From the NCBI GenBank assembly GCA_002482535.1, contig DLGE01000016.1, positions 1 to 64,000 of the forward strand: a DNA stretch of 64,000 bases, written 5' to 3'. The stretch's first letter is position 1; each line of letters begins with the position of its first letter. The position numbers and the translations under genes were made by a program. Positions 55,401 through 62,787 of the stretch are shown here, one piece after another. The DNA is from Peptococcaceae bacterium UBA7702. Lineage in GTDB: Bacteria > Bacillota > Dehalobacteriia > UBA7702. The notes under the pieces are model-generated. The model made no database searches and was not told the origin of the DNA. It worked only from the letters and a program-made list of their open reading frames with translations.

Positions 55401-56268
55401 GGACATCGTTCCCGGCCAACACCAAGCAAAGGCCGCGCCCCAAAGCCCACTCCAAAGTCAGCCCCAGCCCGCCACCGAAACAAAGCCGGCCAGCGAAGCC
55501 CCCGTCAACGAGGCGCCGCAAACCTGGCAGAAGCCGCCGGTGGTGGCGAAGCCCTGGGAAAGAGATCTCCAGCGGACCTGGCAGAAACCGGCCACAGTGA
55601 CCAAGCCCTGGCAACAGCAACAGATCCCCATAGCGCCGAGTCCCGCAGCGGAGCCGACTCCCGGCGTTTATACCCAGCTCCCCAACTTGCCTTTGGGCAA
55701 CCCCAGGACAAGCTCGACGCCGGCCGCCGCAACACCGAACTCCCAGCGCTATATCTCCCGACAGCCGGGGCCGAACATCCCCAGCAACGCCGGGATCTCC
55801 GGCTACCAGGCCGCCTCCTACATCCCAGGCCAGGCACCCCCTGCTCCCCCCTGGGAACTGCGGGAAGTGACGCCGGCGCCCCCGGCGGAGATTCCCTACG
55901 GCGCCGGTGTTTCCGGTGTGCACTACCGCGCCGAGGAACCCCCGCTCTCCCCAAGTTACGACCCGACGTATTACGATGTACCCCAGAAAACCCCTAAGAT
56001 CAACCTACCCAAAGGCGTCGGCGTTTCCGGCTGGCAGAATGGGCAAGCTCCCCCGGACGCCGCCGAAGCCCTGGGCAACCAGGCCGCGGCGGAAAACCGG
56101 GAACAGGCCTTTACCGCCGCCGACCTGCTGGCGTTTGGCGATGACACCGCCCCCGCTACTGCCGGCGCAGACCAGGTCTATCGCCCCGGCGAAGGCGAGG
56201 AACTCATCGCCACCTTAGGCCCGGATGGCAAAGTAATCTTAGCGGTGCGCAATAAAAACAGAAGTTAA
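52468..56268 (+). CDS. hcp: Hybrid cluster protein with a long repetitive C-terminal extension
   Basis: 1266 residues. Residues 1 to about 525 are a hybrid cluster protein (hydroxylamine/NO reductase family): N-terminal cluster cysteines C7, C10, C18/C19 and C26, and hybrid-cluster ligands H224, E248, C292, C385, C413, C438 and E472, all at the family spacing. The conserved Lys two residues after the last Glu (EQK) is Arg here (EQR, R474). The remaining roughly 740 residues are disordered-looking, rich in Pro, Ala, Glu and Lys. They carry six [IL]PxGxGVSG[WFY]Q-like motifs (near 680, 727, 764, 1104, 1143, 1180) and three KPWLxxSLxxLKxSL motifs (near 800, 893, 918). No stop or RBS separates the parts. 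No hcr gene adjoins. RBS AAAGGAAG. Confidence 0.9.
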   Translation: MENRMLCYQCAGAAQGKCCNNDAGVCGKTAETSYLQDVLTGALVGLAKASVHKSVDEEIQRLTVEGLCATAAHANFTDARLLALIDRVREAKKRFMPKYGDHNAGLTIPEDFDIRLIWQKSPDLRSLKSLLLFGIRGIASYAYQSWALGYQNKETATFFHKALIALSANHFKEDYFALLKEMGEVNLRAMELLDKAKNQTYGEPSPVEVSRIIDAGPFIVVSGHHYHDLMTILEQTADTGVNVYSHGELLPAHAYPAFRKYPHFKGHYGTGWQNQQLEFDHIPAALVFTSNCVMLPLPSYADRVFTCGTAGLPGIPHIDDHDFRPVLIRAIELNGAPAKTTFPGANGGALLKTGFGKKSLQTLGYKIAGAMTDGEIKHIFVIGGCDGFGEDRQFFTDIIHRLPGDAVVLTYGCCKFRFNDIENTAVGGVPRIVDVGQCGDLLQLIGAVEAIAAAAQCRVEELPLTWLLSWQEQRSMANLFSLFAADIHNVILGPKRPPFFTDAVLEAFAKEFNLSILMDEKTAEDETFKEETLDFEVESAKPAPTGEEVVTPGGEKFRAQETSGEVNPAELTAEADAATATLPDWAVSDDEEEVAFREEEADGEDPRTKKPQIPPEEIDQTPDFLLADDQTMESKEPGEAAEPKEAGKSTAAGTEQPPGPKITPETPPQEGDTGVPTLTIPKGKGVSGWQDPDENPSFQRNAVKKPYVYTPRQELKEVPAPPPIALPAGAGVSGFSQGQAKESAPLPMENMYSFAEVKPEIKIPKGKGVSGWQETDDFAFSAKKRSAADKKSDEKSSAKPWLENSLKELKASLDEDIDDTVDHENTAPPEADAEAQSTPDAPAPPDATAPKAATPAPRDTTAPEADAETELEATAATAAAPSPLLDEEERRAKPWLENSLQELKASLAEDEEAKKADGDKPWLAASLKQLKESIVEDGIEPASSQDTPTETVSSTPPAAAEGLPQTERKLPLPPKSWQDIVPGQHQAKAAPQSPLQSQPQPATETKPASEAPVNEAPQTWQKPPVVAKPWERDLQRTWQKPATVTKPWQQQQIPIAPSPAAEPTPGVYTQLPNLPLGNPRTSSTPAAATPNSQRYISRQPGPNIPSNAGISGYQAASYIPGQAPPAPPWELREVTPAPPAEIPYGAGVSGVHYRAEEPPLSPSYDPTYYDVPQKTPKINLPKGVGVSGWQNGQAPPDAAEALGNQAAAENREQAFTAADLLAFGDDTAPATAGADQVYRPGEGEELIATLGPDGKVILAVRNKNRS

Positions 56269-56275
56269 AAGTATA

Positions 56276-56320
56276 AAGAGCGCCGCCTCTGAAGAAATCT
56301 TCAGAGGCGGCGCTCTTTTA
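56276..56320. terminator. Bidirectional terminator after hcp
   Basis: Perfect stem of up to 20 bp (AAGAGCGCCGCCTCTGAAGA and its complement), TTTT on the plus side and T-rich on the minus side, between convergent units. Confidence 0.93.
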
Positions 56321-56372
56321 TATGTAATGTTTGGCACACTAACATCCTCTATCTTTCGCTTTTCTGTTGATT

Positions 56373-56993
56373 TTATGCGCCTGCTTGCTTTTTTTCAGCA
56401 AGTAGCGTCACCCTGCGGGTGGCGACGCGTTTCGTCAAGGCTTCGCTGTGGGAAACGAAAATCAAACCGATGTTTCTGCGCTGGATTTCCGTAAGGAGGA
56501 AGGTCCAGATCTGGCTTTGGGTGATCAGATCCAGCATGGTGCTGATTTCATCGGCGATGATAAACTTCGTCTGTTCCCCCAAAGCCCGGGCGATGCAGAA
56601 GCGCTGGATCTCCCCACCGGAAAGCTCCCCGGGAAAGCGGTTGAGCCAGTCCTTTTCAATGCCCAGACCCTCTAAGATGCCGGGATCCAAGTCGCCGCCT
56701 TCCGCCAGCGTATCCTTGAGGCGCAGATAAGGATCGACGGCTTTCTCCGGGTGCTGCCAAATCATCTGCACCGGACAATAACCCTTTTGGGGCAATGGCT
56801 TTTGATCCAGGCTGATCTGCCCCGACCAGGGCTGAAGGTAGCCGGCCAAAAGCTGACAGAGAGTGGTTTTGCCAACACCGCTGGGGGCGGTCAAAGCGAC
56901 GCGCTCGTCTTGCTCCGCCCGGAGACAAACGCCGTCCAGCACCGGCCGGCGTTTTTGATAGCCAAATACGATATCTTTTGCTTCTAAAATCAT
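56373..56993 (-). CDS. ABC transporter ATPase, NikE/DppF type
   Basis: 206 residues with Walker A APSGVGKTTLC, Q-loop region MIWQHPEKAVDPYLRL, signature LSGGEIQRFCIARAL, Walker B FIIADEIS and the switch His in VSHSEAL. It lacks the C-terminal oligopeptide-transporter extension, so it is the shorter of the two ATPases. Last gene of a five-gene importer, 17 bp after the other ATPase. Confidence 0.9.
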   Translation of the reverse strand: MILEAKDIVFGYQKRRPVLDGVCLRAEQDERVALTAPSGVGKTTLCQLLAGYLQPWSGQISLDQKPLPQKGYCPVQMIWQHPEKAVDPYLRLKDTLAEGGDLDPGILEGLGIEKDWLNRFPGELSGGEIQRFCIARALGEQTKFIIADEISTMLDLITQSQIWTFLLTEIQRRNIGLIFVSHSEALTKRVATRRVTLLAEKKQAGA

Positions 56994-57010
56994 TTCATAC
57001 CTCGATCATT

Positions 57011-57961
57011 TCATACCACGCCGGAATCCGCCGCTTTGATACAGCGCACCGTACCGCAGCGAATCGTCTTTAAGGGAATTTCTCCTTCGCATACCGAATC
57101 GAAATGGGGGCAGCGAGGGCCGAAAGGACAGCCTTGGGGCATTGCCGTGACGTAGGGTTGATTGCCGGGGAGCGCGGTGAAACCGTTTTCAGGCAAAGCC
57201 CGCCAAAGAGCCTTGGTATAGGGATGGCGCAAGGTTGCCTCCTCCTCAAAGTCGGCGACGAGGGCTTCCTCCACAGTGGTGCCGGCATAGAAGACGGCAA
57301 TGCGGTCGGCGACGCTGAAAGCCAGTTCCATATCGTGGGTAATCAACAGCACGCCATTGCCTTGATCGGCAAAGGCGCGAAAATCCGCCATGGCTTTTTT
57401 GGCCAGCTCCAGGTCGAGTCCGGGGGTGGGCTCATCGGCGATGATCAGCCGGGGATCATCCATCAGCGCCGCGGTGAGCAGCACTCTTCTGGCCATACCA
57501 CCGGATAACTCAAAGGGATATAAGTTTTCCGTGGCGGAACCCAACTGGAAATGACGGAAAAGATCCCGTTGCTTTTTTAGGGTGGCGGCGTCTTTTTTAT
57601 TTTTACGCACCGCTTTGCCGACTTTTAAAAGGGGGTCAAGATAGGTGGTACTCTGTGGTACCAGGGTGATCCCTTTGCCCCGGAGGGCAGCGATATCTGC
57701 CGCCGTTAACAATTTCTCCTCAAAGCGAATGCTGCCGCTGACGTCGGCGTTGGCCGGCAACAATCCCAAAACAGCATGGGCCAGCAAACTCTTTCCGGAG
57801 CCGGAAGCGCCGACCACGGCGACAATTTCCCCTTCGTGGACCGAGACACTGAGATTGGTGATCACCGGCAGCGATCTTTGGCGCATCCCTTTATCGTATT
57901 GGAGAAAAGAAACCGATAAATTTTCGATTTCCAAAATATGTTTTTTCGTAAGACAAGTCAT
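57011..57961 (-). CDS. ABC transporter ATPase, NikD/DppD type
   Basis: 316 residues from ATG 57961 (GAGG six bases upstream; the upstream frame starts GTG and overlaps the permease stop). Walker A VGASGSGKSLL, signature ELSGGMARRVLLTAAL, Walker B LIIADEPTPGLD, and the oligopeptide/nickel ATPase C-terminal motif CPFGPRCPHFDSVC that binds an Fe-S cluster or metal in relatives. It energises the importer with the neighbouring ATPase. Confidence 0.92.
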   Translation of the reverse strand: MTCLTKKHILEIENLSVSFLQYDKGMRQRSLPVITNLSVSVHEGEIVAVVGASGSGKSLLAHAVLGLLPANADVSGSIRFEEKLLTAADIAALRGKGITLVPQSTTYLDPLLKVGKAVRKNKKDAATLKKQRDLFRHFQLGSATENLYPFELSGGMARRVLLTAALMDDPRLIIADEPTPGLDLELAKKAMADFRAFADQGNGVLLITHDMELAFSVADRIAVFYAGTTVEEALVADFEEEATLRHPYTKALWRALPENGFTALPGNQPYVTAMPQGCPFGPRCPHFDSVCEGEIPLKTIRCGTVRCIKAADSGVV

Positions 57962-57969
57962 AAAATTCC

Positions 57970-58845
57970 TCACTCCTGGGCGCTATGGGGATCGATCAGC
58001 CTGCGCAGGGAACCGCCGGCCAGGTCAAAGAGAGCAACAACGCCGATAAGGGCCACGCCGGGGAAGAAGGCCAGCCACCACATGCCTACCGAAAGATATT
58101 TCATACTTTCCGCCAGAATCACGCCGATGGCCGGTTGTTCCGGCGGCAGACCGAAGCCGAGAAAGGTAATGCTGGCTTCGTGGAGGATGGCATGGGGGAA
58201 TAAGAGAATCAGACCCACTAAAAACTGGGGAAATACCGCCGGCAGCATGTGTTTGACAGCGATGCGCCAAGGGCTTTGCCCTAATTTCCGGGCCGTCTTT
58301 ACATACTGGGTTTCTTTCAACTGCAAAATTTCACCGCGAATGACCCGGGAGAGGGATGGCCAGTGGGTCAAAGCAACGCCGATGGTGACGCCCCAAAAGC
58401 CTTTGCCCAAGGCGTAGGAAATCAGAATCAGCAATACGATATGGGGAATCCCCAGCATCAAGTCGACAAGCCAGGTAATGGCCGCGTCAATCTTTTTCCC
58501 CAGCAGCGCCGCGGCAGAGCCGAAAATCACCGCCAGCACAGCGCTGCAGGAGGCGGCGCCAAGACCAATCAGAATGCTGGTGGAGAGACCCTTGACGACC
58601 CGGGCCAGCATATCCCGGCCCAATTGGTCGGTGCCGAAGAGATGCTGAAGGGAGGGATTGAGATATTTTTGCCCCAAATCGGCGTGGACGGCGGTTTCAG
58701 CGGCAAGCAGGCCGCCGATGGTAATCCCGAGCAAAAGCAGACAGGCAACAAGGAACACCATGATGGTTTTTTTTCTTTGATTCAGTTTTTTCCGCCGCGC
58801 CGTTGCCAACACGGGGACGGATGCGGTAAGATCAGCCAAGGCCAT
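57970..58845 (-). CDS. ABC transporter permease, NikC/DppC type
   Basis: 291 residues from ATG 58845 (MALADLTASVPVL, AGGGGG upstream), overlapping the first permease by 14 bp; the longer frame to 59046 is an out-of-frame extension inside that gene. N-terminal anchor (about 30-50), GTDQLGRDMLARVVKGL at the start of the core, about five more spans, and the EAA-type loop ETQYVKTARKLGQSPWRI. Second membrane subunit. Confidence 0.9.
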   Translation of the reverse strand: MALADLTASVPVLATARRKKLNQRKKTIMVFLVACLLLLGITIGGLLAAETAVHADLGQKYLNPSLQHLFGTDQLGRDMLARVVKGLSTSILIGLGAASCSAVLAVIFGSAAALLGKKIDAAITWLVDLMLGIPHIVLLILISYALGKGFWGVTIGVALTHWPSLSRVIRGEILQLKETQYVKTARKLGQSPWRIAVKHMLPAVFPQFLVGLILLFPHAILHEASITFLGFGLPPEQPAIGVILAESMKYLSVGMWWLAFFPGVALIGVVALFDLAGGSLRRLIDPHSAQE

Positions 58846-59830
58846 GCCCCCTTCGGATCCGGGGATCGACGACCCCGTATAAAATATTGGCAATGAGATT
58901 ACCGGAGAAGACGAAACAGGCGGAGATGATGGTAATCCCCACCAACAAGGCGGCGTCGCCGCCGAGCCCGGCAGTGACGGCGGCTTGCCCCAAGCCAGGA
59001 TAGGAGAAGACCTGCTCCACCAAGACGGAACCGCCAAAAATCTCACTGATGGAAGCGAATTGGAGGGTGATGGCCGGCAGCAGCAAATTCCGGAAACAAT
59101 GGTATCTCACCGCCGTAAACTTGCTTTCTCCCCGCGCCAGGGCAAAGAGATAAAAATCGCTCTCCATGATATCGATCACCTTTTCTCTGGTATGCAAGGC
59201 GATGTTGGCCACGCCGATGATAGAGAGGGTCAGCGCCGGTAAGATTAGGTGATAGAGCCGCTCACCAAGGGTGGCCTCGGTGATGCTTACGCCGATGGGG
59301 GTGCTAAAACCAAGGGGAAACCAGGAAAGCCAGACGGCAAAAACCATCAGCATCAGCAAGCCCAGCCAAAAGGTGGGGGTTGCCGCCAAGGTCAGAGCAT
59401 AGCCCTTGATGATTTTATCCACAAGTTTTCCCCGGTACACCCCGGCGACAATGCCCAAAAGCAAACCGAAAACACCGGAAAAGAGCCAGGCCACGATCAT
59501 CAGCAACAGAGAGTTGGTAAACCGCTCACCGATGACGGTGAGCACCGGCTGGTTGAAGCGGAGGGACGTTCCCCAATCACCGTGGATAAAATCTTTCGCC
59601 CAATTGGTATATTTTTCAACCACCGGCGTATCAACGCCCCAATACTGTTCCAACTGCGCTCTCTTTTCCAGGCTCATATTGGCGTAGGCGGCCTGTCCCG
59701 TATTCATTTGAACAGGATCGATGGGGGAAACGGCGACCAAGAGAAAGGTGACCATACTGATGACCACAATTAAAATGATGAATTTTGCCGCCTGTTTCCC
59801 CGCGAAGCTAAGAAAACGGTTATGATCCAT
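58832..59830 (-). CDS. ABC transporter permease, NikB/DppB type
   Basis: 332 residues from ATG 59830 (MDHNRFLSFAGKQAAKF; AAGGTG upstream). First span with VSMVTFLL-like sequence, the DppB-type periplasmic segment with YWGVDTPVVEKYTNWAKDF and GDWGTSLRFNQPV, then five spans and the EAA loop ALARGESKFTAVRYHCFRN. It lies 12 bp after the binding-protein gene. Confidence 0.92.
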   Translation of the reverse strand: MDHNRFLSFAGKQAAKFIILIVVISMVTFLLVAVSPIDPVQMNTGQAAYANMSLEKRAQLEQYWGVDTPVVEKYTNWAKDFIHGDWGTSLRFNQPVLTVIGERFTNSLLLMIVAWLFSGVFGLLLGIVAGVYRGKLVDKIIKGYALTLAATPTFWLGLLMLMVFAVWLSWFPLGFSTPIGVSITEATLGERLYHLILPALTLSIIGVANIALHTREKVIDIMESDFYLFALARGESKFTAVRYHCFRNLLLPAITLQFASISEIFGGSVLVEQVFSYPGLGQAAVTAGLGGDAALLVGITIISACFVFSGNLIANILYGVVDPRIRRGHGLG

Positions 59831-59841
59831 AAAAACACACC

Positions 59842-61422
59842 TTATTGCCAGGTCCATTCATTGACGTTATTCAGCAGTGACCAACCGTGGCCATGGGGAT
59901 GCAATTTCTGGGAGGCCACGTTGAGATCGTCCCTGGCAAAGTAAAGGTGATCGATATTGGCCAGCCAGACCCAAGTGGCGTCACCGCTGACGGAAGTATA
60001 CTGGGCGGCTTCTTGGAAGTTTTGATAAGCGGTGTTCAAATCGAGAGAGGACATCGCCTCATCGAGGATTTTATCCAGATCAGCATTGTTGTAGCTGGCA
60101 AAATTACTGGGAGAAGGGCCGTAATTTAAAATATAGGCTTCCGTCGGAGAATTGCTGCCCCAACCCCAGAGGATGGGATCGGAATATTCGTGGGTGTAGA
60201 TATTGTCCCAGCTTTCGCCATGAATCGTCACTTCGATGCCGATTTCTTTCATCTCGTTGGCAAATTCTGTGGCCAATCCCTGGCGGACGGAATCAGAGGC
60301 AGGATAGTAAAGATCAAAAGCCGCCTGCAAATCGCCTTTTTCCACAATGCCGTCGCCATCGCTGTCGGCCCAGCCGCCATCAACCAATAACTGTTTGGCT
60401 TTGGCCAGATCTCGGTCAAAGGCGAGATCGGCAGCCCAGGGCATACCGTCGCAAACACTATAGGCGGCTTGGCCATGGCCGTTCAGCACATTTTTGACCA
60501 TGGCGTCCCGATCCACGGCGTAGTTCATGGCCTGGCGGATGGCGAGATCGCTGGTAACGTCGTTGCCCAGGGCGTATTCATTTTCACCGTCACTGCGGGT
60601 GCCGCCTGCCGCCACGGTGGGCAGGGAGATCCCCCGGGAATCGACGGTATCAAAGGAAAGCAGCTGGTAGCCGCCAACTTCAACATCACTGTAAACGGCG
60701 GAGGTATAGGCGATATCCACCTCACCGGATTTCACCGCAGCCAGGGCGGCGTCTTCCTCCATAAATAAAACCACAAGCTTGTCCATTTTCGGGGCAGCAC
60801 CGTAATAATCGGGATTCACCACTAAGATCGCTTGCTGCCCTTTGTCCCATTCTTTCAGCATATAGCGGCCGCTGCCGATGGGATTTTCAGCATAACCTTC
60901 GCCGTAGGCGCTTTCGGGTACGATGCCGGTGACCGCCACGGTATAAAGGAATGCGTTATAAGGTTGCTTCAGTTCGAATGCCACAGTGTAATCATCGGTG
61001 GCTCTCGCTTCTTTCAGCATCGACATATCGGTCTCGGTGCTTTCTGTCGAGAGAATTTTATTATAGGTGAAAGCCACATCTTTCGCCGTCAGGGGATCGC
61101 CGTTGGTGAATTTGGCATCGTCTCTGATCTGGAAAGTCCAAATCAGACCGTCATCACTGCAACGGTAGTCCGTCGCCAAGTCGTTGACAAAGTTCATATC
61201 CTGATCGGTATTGATGAGGGTGCTTTGGATCAGGGGTTCATGGACGTGCTCGCTGCTGCCCCAACCGTAGATGGGATCGAAACCGTAGGCCGGTTCGGAA
61301 CCGGTTCCCATGGCGACGATCACATCGGTTCTGTCGCTGTTATCCACAGTCTTTCCGCTGTTACAAGCCGCAAAGGATAAGGTTACGGCAATGCAAAATA
61401 AAATGGCTAAAAATTTTTTCAT
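59842..61422 (-). CDS. ABC transporter substrate-binding lipoprotein, family 5 (nickel/peptide type)
   Basis: 526 residues from ATG 61422 (MKKFLAILFCIAVTLSFAAC; AAGGAG upstream). Lipobox LSFAAC with the modified Cys at about residue 19. Family-5 SBP features: WTFQIRDDAKFTNGDPLTAKDVAFTYN, NPIGSGRYMLKEWDKG, AIRQAMNYAVDRDAM. Members bind peptides, nickel chelates or metallophores; sequence alone does not decide. Nickel is suggested by the leader element shared with the CooT unit. First gene of the importer operon. Confidence 0.88.
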   Translation of the reverse strand: MKKFLAILFCIAVTLSFAACNSGKTVDNSDRTDVIVAMGTGSEPAYGFDPIYGWGSSEHVHEPLIQSTLINTDQDMNFVNDLATDYRCSDDGLIWTFQIRDDAKFTNGDPLTAKDVAFTYNKILSTESTETDMSMLKEARATDDYTVAFELKQPYNAFLYTVAVTGIVPESAYGEGYAENPIGSGRYMLKEWDKGQQAILVVNPDYYGAAPKMDKLVVLFMEEDAALAAVKSGEVDIAYTSAVYSDVEVGGYQLLSFDTVDSRGISLPTVAAGGTRSDGENEYALGNDVTSDLAIRQAMNYAVDRDAMVKNVLNGHGQAAYSVCDGMPWAADLAFDRDLAKAKQLLVDGGWADSDGDGIVEKGDLQAAFDLYYPASDSVRQGLATEFANEMKEIGIEVTIHGESWDNIYTHEYSDPILWGWGSNSPTEAYILNYGPSPSNFASYNNADLDKILDEAMSSLDLNTAYQNFQEAAQYTSVSGDATWVWLANIDHLYFARDDLNVASQKLHPHGHGWSLLNNVNEWTWQ

Positions 61423-61465
61423 GGTTTTCTCCTTCATTTTTATGATCATTTTCCCTGGGAAAAAT

Positions 61466-61513
61466 AAAAAGCACGCGAAAATTCGCGTGCTTCCATAACA
61501 CTTTGAGGACTAC
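61466..61513 (-). promoter_or_regulatory. Conserved 48-nt leader/terminator element, copy 1 (importer operon)
   Basis: 46 of 48 bases match 62514-62561. On the minus strand it reads GTAGTCCTCAAAGTGTTATGG, then a 10-bp terminator stem AAGCACGCGA / TCGCGTGCTT and T-rich sequence. An alternative hairpin GTGTT-N5-AGCAC overlaps the terminator's 5' arm, so the two structures would be mutually exclusive. It lies 44 bp ahead of the binding-protein gene and about 70 nt into its leader. Confidence 0.75.
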
Positions 61514-61586
61514 TGTCAACGGCTAAAACGATATGTTATTGTCGAATCAGCGGTAAATAGGGACTACGTGTCCCAAATATGACTGT
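61514..61586 (-). other. Unshared 5' part of the importer leader RNA
   Basis: About 70 nt between the promoter and the conserved element. It contains a GGGAC/GTCCC hairpin (about 61558-61573) and a second GTAGTCC heptamer resembling the start of the conserved block. It is absent from the shorter leader of the DUF3842 unit. Confidence 0.5.
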
Positions 61587-61615
61587 AGTATAGCGAAGGA
61601 TGGTCTTTTTGTCAA
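61587..61615 (-). promoter_or_regulatory. Promoter of the importer operon
   Basis: On the minus strand: TTGACA (61610-61615), 17-bp spacer, TATACT (61587-61592), followed by ACA as in the DUF3842 promoter. Confidence 0.85.
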
Positions 61616-61746
61616 GCTTTGCCGGGGCCGAAAATTTTGCTCAAATCCATCACTGTCTTTATTTCTCATAGAGCGCCCCCATTTTATCAGATCATGTCTT
61701 TTGATCACGGTCATGATGCTCATTTCAGTCATTTCTCTTCGGCTTT

Positions 61747-61941
61747 TTAAAAATGTTCCAATAAGATCTTATGATCCACCAGGCTCATTTCGTTGATTTT
61801 TGCCCGCAGTATTTTCTGCTCCCCGAAGACGCTTTCCAGCATGATCCCGGTTTCGCTGGGGATCACCTTATCGACGCTACTGAGGAGCAAAGCGTAATCG
61901 GTTTCACCCTTTTTTCTGATGTAAACATCGGCTTCGCACAT
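61747..61941 (-). CDS. CooT-family nickel-binding protein
   Basis: 64 residues from ATG 61941 (MCEADVYIRKKGETDYALLL; AAGGAG upstream). The start MCEA and the C-terminal FGEQKILRAKINEMSLVDHKILLE are characteristic of the CooT family, whose founding member binds nickel via its N-terminal Cys for CO dehydrogenase maturation. The key Cys at position 2 is present. It follows DUF3842 by 133 bp on the same strand and is likely co-transcribed. No CO dehydrogenase gene is in view. Confidence 0.85.
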   Translation of the reverse strand: MCEADVYIRKKGETDYALLLSSVDKVIPSETGIMLESVFGEQKILRAKINEMSLVDHKILLEHF

Positions 61942-62074
61942 AACAATCACTCCTTTCCTTTTTAATTTGTATATTTTACCGACCGTTTTGATTTCCTTTA
62001 TTCCTCCTCTATCAGGCGCTCTGCCAAAACATATTGAGGATACGCCACCAAAAAGGGACGGCGAGACCAACTTC

Positions 62075-62494
62075 TCAGGAATCACCGGCCAGAATCTGGC
62101 CGATTCTCTCCACAAGTTTTTCAATCTGATGAGGCACCGGCTCCCGACCGGCGCCGATGATCTCGGTGTTGCAGCGGTTGATCGGCAGCAGAATCTTCCG
62201 GGCCGGGGATTCCCCGATGGCGGCGGCCATCGCCGCCGAAACTTCCCCGCACATGCTGCCGGCCACCAGGATCGCCACAGAACCCACGATCAAATCAACC
62301 CGCTTTGCCATGAAAGCAATGGCGTTTTCACCGGCGGCGGCCTCATTGGCGCCGGCTTTCATGATGTTGGCCATGGCGACGGTATTGGTGCCGAGGCCGA
62401 TGATTTCCGTGTTTTCCGGCAAACGTTTTCGAAGGGTTTCCGTAATATGTTTGCCGATGCCGCCGCCTTGGCCGTCGATAACCGCAATTTTCAT
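62075..62494 (-). CDS. DUF3842-family protein
   Basis: 139 residues from ATG 62494 (MKIAVIDGQGGGIGKHITETL; GGAGAGG upstream). A Rossmann-like glycine-rich start (IDGQGGGIGK), TNTVAMANIMKAGANEAAAGENAI and GVxAILVAGSMCGEVSAAMA fit the DUF3842 family, of unknown function and common in anaerobic Bacillota. Its leader carries the 48-nt element shared with the ABC importer, and CooT follows, so a role in nickel (or other metal) handling is inferred. Confidence 0.78.
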   Translation of the reverse strand: MKIAVIDGQGGGIGKHITETLRKRLPENTEIIGLGTNTVAMANIMKAGANEAAAGENAIAFMAKRVDLIVGSVAILVAGSMCGEVSAAMAAAIGESPARKILLPINRCNTEIIGAGREPVPHQIEKLVERIGQILAGDS

Positions 62495-62513
62495 GGTGAT
62501 ACCTCTCCAAACA

Positions 62514-62561
62514 AAAAAGCACACGAAAATTCGCGTGCTTCCATAACACTTTGAAGACTAC
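62514..62561 (-). promoter_or_regulatory. Conserved 48-nt leader/terminator element, copy 2 (DUF3842-CooT unit)
   Basis: Differs from copy 1 at two positions. One change turns a G-C pair of the terminator stem into G-U, so pairing is kept. The T-run (TTTTTTGTTTGG) runs directly into the RBS of DUF3842. The leader before it is only about 30 nt. Confidence 0.75.
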
Positions 62562-62594
62562 ATGTCCGTCATGACTCAATCTTTTTACACTTGT

Positions 62595-62623
62595 AGTATA
62601 AGAAAAAACAGCTCCTTTGTCAA
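62595..62623 (-). promoter_or_regulatory. Promoter of the DUF3842-CooT unit
   Basis: On the minus strand: TTGACA (62618-62623), 17-bp spacer, TATACT (62595-62600), then ACA, very like the importer promoter. Confidence 0.85.
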
Positions 62624-62695
62624 GCCACCCTCCGGCAGGATCGTGCAATACAAAGTCTGTCAGCGGAAAAACCATAAAAAATTCATGAGAATCCG

Positions 62696-62724
62696 TTGAC
62701 ATATCCACCGTATGATGTTAGTAT
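62696..62724 (+). promoter_or_regulatory. Promoter of the first MarR-type gene
   Basis: TTGACA (62696-62701), 17-bp spacer, TAGTAT (62719-62724). Confidence 0.8.
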
Positions 62725-62750
62725 ACTAATTAAAGTGGTTAGCAAGCTAA
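62718..62750. promoter_or_regulatory. Two phased TTAG-N4-CTAA operators
   Basis: TTAGTATACTAA (62718-62729, covering the -10) and TTAGCAAGCTAA (62739-62750). Centre-to-centre distance is 21 bp, two helical turns, so two dimers could bind one DNA face. Confidence 0.72.
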
Positions 62751-62787
62751 CTATCATGTTTGGGAAAAACCAATGGAGATGATGACC

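Noticed and set aside
58846..59046. 67-codon N-terminal extension of the second permease
   Set aside because: It lies out of frame within the first permease, is Ser/Pro/Trp-rich, and lacks an RBS; the ATG at 58845 begins the normal N-terminus.
61446..61496. Possible leader peptide starting MEAREFS in the importer leader, with a counterpart at 62491-62544 whose TGA overlaps the DUF3842 ATG
   Set aside because: Neither ATG has a ribosome binding site, and the shared residues follow simply from the conserved terminator sequence. The ATGA overlap is noted but is weak evidence alone.
61547..61732. 61-codon minus-strand frame between CooT and the importer promoter
   Set aside because: It runs through the -35 and -10 boxes and into the leader RNA, and has no clear RBS.
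61466..62561. Known NiCo, guanidine (mini-ykkC), purine or cobalamin riboswitch as explanation of the shared leader
   Set aside because: None of the conserved sequence blocks I know for these classes could be found; a formal Rfam scan would settle it.
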